Source: Flavobacteriales bacterium UBA5040
GTDB taxonomy: Bacteria; Bacteroidota; Bacteroidia; Flavobacteriales; Weeksellaceae
NCBI GenBank assembly: GCA_002415135.1
Contig: DIBY01000018.1
Coordinates: 62,001 to 126,000, forward strand
Reading direction: 5' to 3'
Length of the DNA stretch: 64,000 bases
The notes under the pieces were generated by a model. It ran no database searches. It had not been told where the DNA came from and worked only from the letters and a program-made list of their open reading frames with translations. Positions 1 through 7,216 of this stretch are shown here, piece after piece; within the stretch, counting starts at the first letter, position 1, and each line of letters starts with the position of its first letter. Both the position numbers and the translations under genes were made by a program.

Positions 1-2
1 AA

Positions 3-152
3 GAAATTGCAACGGGAATTTTGGTGACTGACATGAAAAATAATAAAACCACTAGAATCAAAGGGATTGTTAGCAGGAGAAGCGGAAGCTTGTTTTCACT
101 GGATTCTGAAATGCCTTTGGAATTTGATGAAGACGTAGGATTTGATTTTTAG
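3..152 (+). CDS. C-terminal end of an unidentified protein (partial)
   Basis: An open frame enters from the left edge and stops with TAG at 150-152, giving about 49 residues that end in an acidic stretch (EFDEDVGFDF). No start lies in the window and I do not recognise the family. The peptide shows no membrane segment. It reads into the gene at 193 on the same strand with a 40-base gap, so it may be the preceding member of the same transcript. Confidence 0.45.
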   Translation, partial: EIATGILVTDMKNNKTTRIKGIVSRRSGSLFSLDSEMPLEFDEDVGFDF

Positions 153-192
153 TAGTTAACTATGGGTTTTTCAGGCGGAAGCAATTAATAGG

Positions 193-1239
193 ATGAATAA
201 AAATATGACGAAAATAGGTAAGGTAAGTTACATGATGCTTTTTTTATGCATCATCTTTTCCTGTAAAAATAAGGAGGAAAAGATCACGGAAAATAAAACA
301 GTTCCTGTTTCTTTAGAAATTAAGGAGCTGAAACAAAATAGTATTCCAGACTCTATTAAAAATAACAGTATTTTCATTCACAAAACTCCGCAAGGATTCA
401 CCAGAATTTGGATGGATAGTAAAAAGAAGGCCGGAAAGTATTTCTATTCTGATACCCTAAATGTATTTAATATTGCCAGATATAATTTTGATCAAAATCT
501 TCTGAAAAAGCCCAAACAGATCGAATTGTATAGAAATGAATGGTCTTACCTTCAGATCGATAGTGCCTCACTGAAAAAGGAGATCATCGGTCAGGACGAA
601 TATCTCTTCCTCACCCTGAGGCCAGAGTTCATGGGAAAAGCTATACCGGATCGAGTGGTTTTATTTTATTTACTTAATTTAAATAACATCGACGATCATT
701 CAAGCTTGGCTTACGCTGGTTATTCTGATCCATATTGTGAAGGCTGCATTAAAGGTGACTTTTCACCAGCTGAAAATTTCCCTAAAAATAAAAAAGCCTG
801 GCAGCAATTTCAACAATACGCTCAAAAATCAAAATTTATTTCGCAGGCGAAAGGTGCCGAAAAGAACATCAGTTATTTTAAAAATTACGAGCAGAAGTGG
901 GAGAAGGATAATCAGGCGGATAATCATTATGGTGCAGGTTACGGAATTATCCCAGAATCGCTTCAATCTACCTATTATAAAGACAAACTATTTAATCTGG
1001 ATGGTTCAGATATCGATACGATTGTTGAAAATAAAAATTATATTGTAGGAACTTATTTTCGTGGCAATCTCTTAGGATATGATAAAAATAAAAAATTGTA
1101 TTTCCCTGTCATCGTCGAATCCTGTGCTTATTCCTGCAATAAAACACTTCGGTTTTTAGATGATCAAACACTGCAAATCACTTATGAAGACGGTAAGGAT
1201 TTCGAGATAAAACTCGACGAAATTATTTTTAAGAAATAG
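193..1239 (+). CDS. Hypothetical lipoprotein, 348 aa
   Basis: The N-terminus is a lipoprotein signal: hydrophobic core MMLFLCIIF, then lipobox FSC with Cys24. The residues after the cysteine (KNKEEK) are charged and acidic, resembling the lipoprotein export signal described in Bacteroidetes that directs proteins to the outer surface, so an outer-membrane location is likely. The rest is soluble, Lys/Asn-rich and has four clustered cysteines (YCEGC near residue 182 and CAYSC near 313) that could form disulfides or bind a metal. I recognise no enzymatic family. An alternative start is Met5. It stands alone, with about 150 bases before the aminotransferase gene downstream. Confidence 0.75.
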   Translation: MNKNMTKIGKVSYMMLFLCIIFSCKNKEEKITENKTVPVSLEIKELKQNSIPDSIKNNSIFIHKTPQGFTRIWMDSKKKAGKYFYSDTLNVFNIARYNFDQNLLKKPKQIELYRNEWSYLQIDSASLKKEIIGQDEYLFLTLRPEFMGKAIPDRVVLFYLLNLNNIDDHSSLAYAGYSDPYCEGCIKGDFSPAENFPKNKKAWQQFQQYAQKSKFISQAKGAEKNISYFKNYEQKWEKDNQADNHYGAGYGIIPESLQSTYYKDKLFNLDGSDIDTIVENKNYIVGTYFRGNLLGYDKNKKLYFPVIVESCAYSCNKTLRFLDDQTLQITYEDGKDFEIKLDEIIFKK

Positions 1240-1324
1240 ATAGAAAGGCGTTTTTCCTTGATCACTAATGTTTAAATCTTTATTTTTTAGTTTGAAATGT
1301 AAAATGAAATTTATCAAAAAGTTG

Positions 1325-1332
1325 TAAATTTG
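1325..1332 (+). promoter_or_regulatory. Putative -7 promoter box
   Basis: TAAATTTG matches the Bacteroidetes -7 consensus TAnnTTTG and lies 54 bases upstream of the aminotransferase start. No TTTG -33 element is seen at the usual spacing, so this is a partial match. Confidence 0.4.
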
Positions 1333-1386
1333 ATTCAAAGTAAATCGACCAATAGAACGTCTTACATTTTTTTATAAAAATCATCT

Positions 1387-2640
1387 ATGAAAGTATCAAA
1401 ATTAGCAGCCAATCTTATTGGTTCAGAAATCATTAAAATAGGAAATCAGGTTAACGACATGAAAGCACAAGGTGCTGAAATAGCGAATCTTACGATTGGT
1501 GATTTGAATTCAAATATTTATCCGATTCCTGATTTATTAAAAGAAGAAATTCAGAAAGCCTACCAAAATAATTTAACCAATTACCCGCCAGCTAATGGAC
1601 TTTTATCTTTGCGAAAAGCAATTTCAAAGGATATAAAAAATCGGTGGAATCTAGATTATTCTGAAAATGATGTCTTAGTTGCCGGAGGTTCTAGACCTTT
1701 GATTTATGCAGCTTTTAAAACGATTGTCGATCCTGACGACAAAGTGATTTACCCCGTTCCATCCTGGAATAACAATCATTACGCCTATTTAACGGAGGCT
1801 CAGAAAGTAGAAGTAGAAACTACTCATGAAAATAATTTCCTACCGACTGCAGCAGATTTAAGACCTCATTTAAAAGGAGCGGTTTTAATTGCGCTTTGTT
1901 CGCCTTTAAATCCGACTGGTACGATGTTCACCAAACAGCAGCTCGCTGAAATTTGTGAATTAATTATCGAAGAAAATAAAAGTCGGGCAGAAGGAGAAAA
2001 ACCTTTATACTTGATGTACGATCAAATTTATGCGATGCTTACTTTTGGTGGTAAACATTTCGATCCCGTTTCTTTATATCCGGAATTGAAGCCTTATACG
2101 ATTTATATTGATGGTGCTTCCAAATGTTTTGCAGCGACTGGAGTTAGAGTCGGTTGGAGTTTTGGTCCGTCTTTAATTATCGACAAAATGAAAGCATTAC
2201 TCGGTCATATCGGAGCCTGGGCGCCAAAGCCTGAACAGGAAGCAGTTTCTGTTTTATTAAACAATCCCGAAAAGGTAGATGAATTCGTTAATCGTTTTAA
2301 AAGAGAAATCGCAGAAAGTTTGACGGTTCTTCATAACGGAATTCAAGACCTTAAAAACAAAGGATTTGCGGTAGAAAGTATTCAACCGATGGGCGCGCTT
2401 TATTTAACGATAGAGTTAAATTATGTTGGTCAAACAAAACCAGATGGCACGATCATTAAAGATTCTTCAGATCTTGTGTTTTATTTGATTGAAAAAGCTG
2501 GAATTGCCTTAGTTCCGTTCTCGGCTTTCGGAAACTCCCGCGATATGCCGTGGTTCCGTGCATCTGCAGGTGGAGTTTCTTTAGATGAAATCAAAAATAT
2601 GTTGCCAAGATTGGAGTCAGCCTTAAAGAAATTATCCTAA
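1387..2640 (+). CDS. PLP-dependent class I/II aminotransferase, 417 aa
   Basis: Fold-type I aminotransferase that would move an amino group between an amino acid and a 2-oxo acid in the cytoplasm. The PLP lysine is Lys246 in the motif DGASKCFAATG, followed by the phosphate-binding arginine region GVRVGW. The substrate-binding CSPLNPTGT loop and the MYDQIY aspartate/tyrosine pair are also present. Length is normal for the family. It is distinct from the second aspartate-type aminotransferase at 62.6-63.8 kb, whose motifs differ. It lies 15 bases upstream of kdsB and the two are probably co-transcribed, although kdsB acts in Kdo activation and no metabolic link is obvious. The amino donor cannot be read from sequence. 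Confidence 0.9.
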   Translation: MKVSKLAANLIGSEIIKIGNQVNDMKAQGAEIANLTIGDLNSNIYPIPDLLKEEIQKAYQNNLTNYPPANGLLSLRKAISKDIKNRWNLDYSENDVLVAGGSRPLIYAAFKTIVDPDDKVIYPVPSWNNNHYAYLTEAQKVEVETTHENNFLPTAADLRPHLKGAVLIALCSPLNPTGTMFTKQQLAEICELIIEENKSRAEGEKPLYLMYDQIYAMLTFGGKHFDPVSLYPELKPYTIYIDGASKCFAATGVRVGWSFGPSLIIDKMKALLGHIGAWAPKPEQEAVSVLLNNPEKVDEFVNRFKREIAESLTVLHNGIQDLKNKGFAVESIQPMGALYLTIELNYVGQTKPDGTIIKDSSDLVFYLIEKAGIALVPFSAFGNSRDMPWFRASAGGVSLDEIKNMLPRLESALKKLS

Positions 2641-2655
2641 TCATTATTACTAAAG

Positions 2656-3396
2656 ATGAAAATTATCGCCGTTATTCCCGCTCGATATGAAGCAAGTAGG
2701 TTTCCTGGTAAACTCATGCAGATTTTGGGTGATAAAACTGTCATTGCAACAACCTATCAAAATGTAGTTGAAACGAAATTATTCGATGAAGTTTTTGTAG
2801 CTACAGATTCTGAATTAATTTTTAACGAGATTTCATTAATCGGTGGAAATGCAGTCATGACTGGAAACCATGAAACGGGCAGTGACCGTATTACCGAAGC
2901 TGTGGCAAATATCGATTGCGATATTGTCGTGAATGTTCAAGGTGATGAACCATTCTTGAAAACCGAACCGTTAAAAAAGTTAATTTCTGTTTTTAAAGAT
3001 GATTTAGAGAAAAAAATATCTTTGGCTTCTTTAAAAATAAAACTCACCGAGATAGAGGAAATAGAAAATCCCAATAATGTAAAAGTGATCACTGATAATA
3101 AGGGTTTTGCTTTGTATTTCAGTCGTTCAGTCATTCCTTATCCTCGCGAGACTTCGGTGAAAGCAGAATATTTTAAACATATCGGCGTTTATGCTTTTAG
3201 GAAAAATGCTTTGCTGGATTTTGCAAAATTAAAAATGCAGTCTTTAGAAATTGCAGAAAAAATAGAATGCATTCGATACTTGGAATACGGCATGAAAATC
3301 AAAATGATTGAAACTGACTTTGTGGGAGTTGGCATTGACGTACCCGAAGATTTAGAGAAAGCAAGATTGATTCTAAAAAATGATCAACCTTCTTAA
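2656..3396 (+). CDS. kdsB: 3-deoxy-manno-octulosonate cytidylyltransferase (CMP-Kdo synthetase)
   Basis: Activates Kdo with CTP to CMP-Kdo, the donor for the inner core of lipopolysaccharide. The N-terminal nucleotide-binding signature IPARYEASRFPGK is typical of KdsB, and VNVQGDEPF carries the catalytic aspartate. Further family landmarks are the HIGVYAFRK segment and the C-terminal IDVPEDLEKA. At 246 residues it has the expected length. It starts 15 bases after the preceding aminotransferase, which points to a shared transcript. Its presence shows that this organism makes Kdo-containing LPS. Confidence 0.96.
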   Translation: MKIIAVIPARYEASRFPGKLMQILGDKTVIATTYQNVVETKLFDEVFVATDSELIFNEISLIGGNAVMTGNHETGSDRITEAVANIDCDIVVNVQGDEPFLKTEPLKKLISVFKDDLEKKISLASLKIKLTEIEEIENPNNVKVITDNKGFALYFSRSVIPYPRETSVKAEYFKHIGVYAFRKNALLDFAKLKMQSLEIAEKIECIRYLEYGMKIKMIETDFVGVGIDVPEDLEKARLILKNDQPS

Positions 3397-3478
3397 AATA
3401 TTAGGTTTAACATTCTTAAAATTGGTTAAATATTCAATAAGCATCAATGAAGTCATAATGATTTCATTTCAAAAAGTA

Positions 3479-3486
3479 TATATTTG
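3479..3486 (+). promoter_or_regulatory. Putative -7 promoter box
   Basis: TATATTTG fits TAnnTTTG and lies 75 bases before the start of the LolA-like gene at 3562. No clear -33 TTTG is present at about 19 bases. Confidence 0.45.
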
Positions 3487-3561
3487 GCAACTGTTCCAAA
3501 AACAGCTTTATTTTAGCAGCAATTAATTTAGAAAGAACGCTTTTGCGGCGTAATTTTATAT

Positions 3562-4224
3562 ATGAAAAAGATTTTTTTAGTTTTATTAATGGCAATTGGC
3601 TCGATCGTTTCAGCGCAAACCGCCAAAGAAATCATCGACAAAAACATAGAATTAACGGGTGGCTTAACAAATTGGAAACTTTTGAATTCTGTTCTTTTAC
3701 AAGGACGAGTTACTTTAGGAGTCAATGATGAATATCCGATCAAGATTTATCAGCAAAGACCCAATCTAACAAAAACCACGATTACCATTGGTAAAAAGGA
3801 AACAGCGGTAGAAGGTTATGATGGCACGAAAGGGTATGCGATGAATTACGCGACTAACAAAACTCAGAAATATCCGAATTATGTCCCAGAAAGTTTCGAC
3901 AATGATTTTATTGACTGGGAAAATAAAGGATTTGACGCCAAATATTTAGGGAAAGAGAAGGTTGGAGAAATCTATTGTCATAAAGTAGAGTTGACTAAAA
4001 ACGTCAATAAAACAATGTACTTTTTCGACTCTAAAACCTATATGCTTTTAAAGGAAATTAAAAAAGAGGAGACTTTGGAATATTCTGATTTCAGAAACGT
4101 TGGAAACCTAACGATGCCTTTTAGAATAGAATCCTCGTCCCCTAAAAAAGACAGTGACTATGTCATGATGTTAAATAAAATAGAAACCAACAAAGTATTT
4201 CCAGCAAATACTTTTAAATTTTAA
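3562..4224 (+). CDS. LolA-like/outer-membrane lipoprotein-sorting-type protein, 220 aa
   Basis: Begins with a cleavable signal peptide (MKKIFLVLLMAIGSIVSAQ) and then a single soluble domain with the layout of LolA/LolB-like beta-barrel-wrapped folds: repeated short beta strands, a VEGYDGTKGYAMN turn, and a late helix region ending in FPANTFKF. This type of C-terminus is common in the outer-membrane lipoprotein-sorting-like family of Bacteroidetes. The protein is predicted periplasmic and may bind a lipid or lipoprotein. It sits 6 bases upstream of the glutathione peroxidase gene, so the two probably share a transcript. A truer LolA lies at 6507-7154. Exact function is unknown. Confidence 0.7.
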   Translation: MKKIFLVLLMAIGSIVSAQTAKEIIDKNIELTGGLTNWKLLNSVLLQGRVTLGVNDEYPIKIYQQRPNLTKTTITIGKKETAVEGYDGTKGYAMNYATNKTQKYPNYVPESFDNDFIDWENKGFDAKYLGKEKVGEIYCHKVELTKNVNKTMYFFDSKTYMLLKEIKKEETLEYSDFRNVGNLTMPFRIESSSPKKDSDYVMMLNKIETNKVFPANTFKF

Positions 4225-4230
4225 AATACA

Positions 4231-4809
4231 ATGAAAAAAATCTTAATACTATTGCTATCGGCAGGTGCTTTATTACAAAGCTGTAAAAATCAAAAGAATG
4301 ATGTTTCACAAACCAAAACCGCAGATCAACAAATGAGCAAAACAATTTATGATTACAAAGTCGAAAGTTTAGATGGACAAGAAATCAACTTTGCCGATTT
4401 TAAAGGAAAGAAAATTTTAGTGGTCAATACAGCGTCGGAATGTGGATTTACGCCGCAGTACGCTGATTTAGAAAAATTATCTAAGGATTATGAAAATAAC
4501 TTAGTTATTGTTGGTTTTCCTGCGAATAACTTTGGCGGACAAGAGCCCGGAAGTAATACCGAAATCGGCGCATTTTGCGAGAAGAATTTTGGCGTAACTT
4601 TCCCGATGGCTGCAAAAGTTTCTGTGAAGGGAGATGACACCGCACCTATTTTTAAATTCCTTACGGAGAAGGATTTGAACGGCGTTAAAAACACAGCGAT
4701 CCTTTGGAACTTCACCAAGTTCCTTATTGATGAAAACGGACATTTAATCGATACTTTCATCAGCACAACCAAACCAACAAGTGAATCTATTACCAAGTAT
4801 TTGAAATAG
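4231..4809 (+). CDS. Glutathione peroxidase-family peroxidase, lipoprotein form
   Basis: Thiol peroxidase of the GPx family that reduces hydroperoxides. The peroxidatic cysteine is Cys71 in NTASECGFTPQY, Gln104 lies in FGGQEPG, and Trp159-Asn160 (WNF) completes the catalytic set. Cys116 in AFCEKNFGVTFPM occupies the position of the resolving cysteine of thioredoxin-dependent GPx enzymes, so thioredoxin rather than glutathione is the likely reductant. The conserved FPCNQF motif is FPANNF here. The N-terminus is a lipoprotein signal (LLQSC, Cys18), which would tether the enzyme to the envelope; most family members are cytoplasmic. It follows the LolA-like gene by 6 bases and ends at a strong terminator. 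Confidence 0.93.
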   Translation: MKKILILLLSAGALLQSCKNQKNDVSQTKTADQQMSKTIYDYKVESLDGQEINFADFKGKKILVVNTASECGFTPQYADLEKLSKDYENNLVIVGFPANNFGGQEPGSNTEIGAFCEKNFGVTFPMAAKVSVKGDDTAPIFKFLTEKDLNGVKNTAILWNFTKFLIDENGHLIDTFISTTKPTSESITKYLK

Positions 4810-4846
4810 AAAGTAGAGAATTTAAAGATTCATTATTTATAAAATT

Positions 4847-4880
4847 AAAGTTTATTGACCCGGTTCAATAAACTTTTTTT
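4847..4880 (+). terminator. Rho-independent terminator after the peroxidase gene
   Basis: Perfect 12-base stem AAAGTTTATTGA / TCAATAAACTTT around loop CCCGGT, followed by a T run. Confidence 0.85.
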
Positions 4881-4926
4881 ATGCTTAAAATAAATAGACT
4901 AATTCCTTTCATTGAAATAAGATCAC

Positions 4927-4953
4927 AAAAAAAAGGATGGTTTCCCATCCTTT
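4927..4953 (-). terminator. Terminator of the LptF/LptG permease gene
   Basis: Stem AAAGGATGG / CCATCCTTT with a four-base loop. On the minus strand it is followed by eight Ts. It lies 26 bases past the permease stop codon. Confidence 0.85.
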
Positions 4954-4978
4954 AATAGTATTCTGCAATTATAATCTT

Positions 4979-6433
4979 TTATCTGTATCGCTGATGTTCT
5001 TTGTTTTTTGAAAACTTATCGATCAACGGTTTAAATAATGACTTGTATTTTTCAACATCAAACAGTTGGGAGTCGGTCAGCGCTTTGTAAGTCAGCCAAG
5101 CTCCAAACGGAAACAGCACAAGGTTCGGTAACCAGGCTGCTAAATACGGATCCATTCCACCAGCCCATGCAATATTCTCTGCGGTTAGATTCAAAACATA
5201 GAATAAAATAAAAATTACAATCGCAATAACGACTGGTAATCCTAAACCTCCTTTTCGGATGATTGAACCTAAGCTCGACCCAATTAAAAAGAAAATAAGA
5301 CACGTCACTGAATAAGAAACAATTCTTTGCTGGTGCATGATCACGCGCGCAAAGTAGGCATGCATATCTTTAATCTGTGATTTTTTGGCAATCGTCGATT
5401 GTTTAACATTTTCGATTTTATTATAAGCAGAGTACAATATTTCCTGCTTTTTCTTAATACTTAAAGTGTCCGTTTTCGGCGGCGCTTTTATGGCGACTTT
5501 CACCTTCGTTTTATCAATGTAGCTAACATAACTGTTTGCCTGACTTACCAATTCGTAAGTCAAATTATTCATGATATTTTCATTGCTTTTCTTTGCTCCA
5601 TCGATGGTTGCATTCAGTTCTATAACATTTTGAAAAGAATAGTCATCCGTAATTTTTTCCGCTTCAATCGCTTTATCAATGATTTCAGAAATATTAAAAT
5701 GGGAAACCAAAGTATCAAACTTTATCGCTTGGTCAGGTTGTTTTTGTCGGGTGTTATAATCAGTATTTCCAAGTTGATCTTCGTAAATATGACCATTAAA
5801 TAAAACCAACTTTAAATAATTAGGATTATCAGCAGAAACGAATTTTCCTTTTTCGGCAACGATAGATTGTTGGTCATCAAAAGAAGTTGCCATTTTATGA
5901 ATAAAAACTCCAGTTAAGTTTTCACCATTCTCACCCGTGATTTTATCGAACTTAACGCTGTAGCCAGGCAGTTGCTGAATAAACTGGCCAGGTGTAAAGT
6001 TCAGTGCGGGTTTCGTTGCTGCAATATTGTAGAGCATATTCTTTGCCTTCCGCTGGAAATCGGGGACGACATTATTAGAGAAGAAAAATAGAAATAGAGA
6101 AAAGAATAGGGTAGTGAAGAACAGCGGCAACATGATCCGTGTTAGTGAAATCCCAGCGGCTTTCATAGCGGCTAATTCATAGCGTTCACCAAAATCACCA
6201 AAAGTCATTATCGAAGAAAGCAATATGGTCAGCGGTAAAACGAGCTGAACGACAATCGCAGAAAGGTAAGAAAGCAATTTCAGAATTTCCCAATAACTCA
6301 AACCTTTCCCGGTAAATTGCGCCAATCTAATCCAAATGATGTTCACTACAAAAATGAAAAACAACACACTGAATATGAAAAGAAACGGGCCGAAAAAAGT
6401 TTTGATGACGTAACCGTCGAGTTTTTTTATCAT
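4979..6433 (-). CDS. LptF/LptG (YjgP/YjgQ) family permease
   Basis: Inner-membrane permease of the LPS transport machine, which extracts LPS and passes it to the periplasmic bridge. The sequence starts with the family signature LDGYVIKTFFGPF, followed by three N-terminal membrane segments including the ELAAMKAAGISLTR coupling-helix region. A large periplasmic beta domain (roughly residues 120-350) follows, then three C-terminal segments (near residues 375-455). At 484 residues it is longer than E. coli LptF or LptG, as usual in Bacteroidetes because of an enlarged periplasmic part. No partner permease is in the window. It lies downstream of lolA on the same strand, with a terminator-like hairpin between them. 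Confidence 0.9.
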   Translation of the reverse strand: MIKKLDGYVIKTFFGPFLFIFSVLFFIFVVNIIWIRLAQFTGKGLSYWEILKLLSYLSAIVVQLVLPLTILLSSIMTFGDFGERYELAAMKAAGISLTRIMLPLFFTTLFFSLFLFFFSNNVVPDFQRKAKNMLYNIAATKPALNFTPGQFIQQLPGYSVKFDKITGENGENLTGVFIHKMATSFDDQQSIVAEKGKFVSADNPNYLKLVLFNGHIYEDQLGNTDYNTRQKQPDQAIKFDTLVSHFNISEIIDKAIEAEKITDDYSFQNVIELNATIDGAKKSNENIMNNLTYELVSQANSYVSYIDKTKVKVAIKAPPKTDTLSIKKKQEILYSAYNKIENVKQSTIAKKSQIKDMHAYFARVIMHQQRIVSYSVTCLIFFLIGSSLGSIIRKGGLGLPVVIAIVIFILFYVLNLTAENIAWAGGMDPYLAAWLPNLVLFPFGAWLTYKALTDSQLFDVEKYKSLFKPLIDKFSKNKEHQRYR

Positions 6434-6447
6434 GGTTCAAATTTACC

Positions 6448-6488
6448 AAAAAAGCCACAAAAGAATAATTTCCTTTGTGACTTTTTTT
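6448..6488 (-). terminator. Terminator or attenuator between lolA and the LptF/G gene
   Basis: Imperfect 12-base stem (AAGTCACAAAGG / CTTTTGTGGCTT on the minus strand) with a T tail. It lies between the lolA stop and the permease start, so it ends or attenuates the ftsK-lolA transcript. Confidence 0.7.
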
Positions 6489-6506
6489 ATCGTGACTTAT
6501 TGAGGT

Positions 6507-7154
6507 CTATAGTTCGGTAACAAAATAGTTTTTGTATTGATTTTTATCAAAGGTAAACATGTTGCTGTTCAACTTTTGGTTTTCTACATAATTGCTGATC
6601 GCGATTATAGAAACAGCATTATCATTAGAAAACTGTTCAATTTTCACCAACTGTTTTTTCGCTGCGTTTACAAAAAGATTAACTTCTTTAATTCCATTAT
6701 TCTTGATTGGAGTTAATTTAATATAATCTGAATTTACACCATTCACTTTTAGCTTTCCAACATACTTCACGTTGTACCCTTTTTTATATTGTTCTATATA
6801 ATTAAGAGGAGAGAACATTTGCTCATTTCCAGTTGGTTTTGCTACGGTTATCTCTTGGTCTTCTTCAGAAATATTGTAGATTTTATTTCCATCGAAAATT
6901 TGCTCTGTACCCATTATTTTCAATTTGTACAAATCTTTTGAAGAATAGAAAATGCCAGGTTCCGTTTTGGTTACCTTTTTATTGTTTCCTGTGCCGTAAA
7001 TAAATTTGAAATAAACGTTGTCTTTACTTTTATAATTATTCGCTACAGCATCTAATATTGTTTTTGCTTTTGCATCAATCTTTTGTGCAGAAAAACTTGC
7101 AGTGGTCGCAACCACCAAAATTCCAAAGGAGAGTTTTTTCAATATAGTAATCAT
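6507..7154 (-). CDS. lolA: Outer-membrane lipoprotein carrier protein LolA
   Basis: Periplasmic chaperone that carries lipoproteins from the inner to the outer membrane. I start at Met 7154, where a signal peptide begins directly (MITILKKLSFGILVVATTASFSAQ); an in-frame Met twelve codons upstream would put a Lys-rich stretch in front of it. The mature part has the LolA-type layout: an early helix (KAKTILDAVANNYKSKD), beta strands with FSPLNYIEQYKKGY, and a final strand with FTFDKNQYKNYFV. Length (215 aa) fits. It lies 62 bases downstream of ftsK, a pairing that recurs in Flavobacteriia genomes as I remember them. With the LolA-like gene at 3562 there are two carriers nearby. Confidence 0.85.
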   Translation of the reverse strand: MITILKKLSFGILVVATTASFSAQKIDAKAKTILDAVANNYKSKDNVYFKFIYGTGNNKKVTKTEPGIFYSSKDLYKLKIMGTEQIFDGNKIYNISEEDQEITVAKPTGNEQMFSPLNYIEQYKKGYNVKYVGKLKVNGVNSDYIKLTPIKNNGIKEVNLFVNAAKKQLVKIEQFSNDNAVSIIAISNYVENQKLNSNMFTFDKNQYKNYFVTEL

Positions 7155-7216
7155 TCTTTTTTTTATTTTTAGATAAATATTTAACTTCAAAGTTAAACTT
7201 GCGTTTAAAATTCAAG

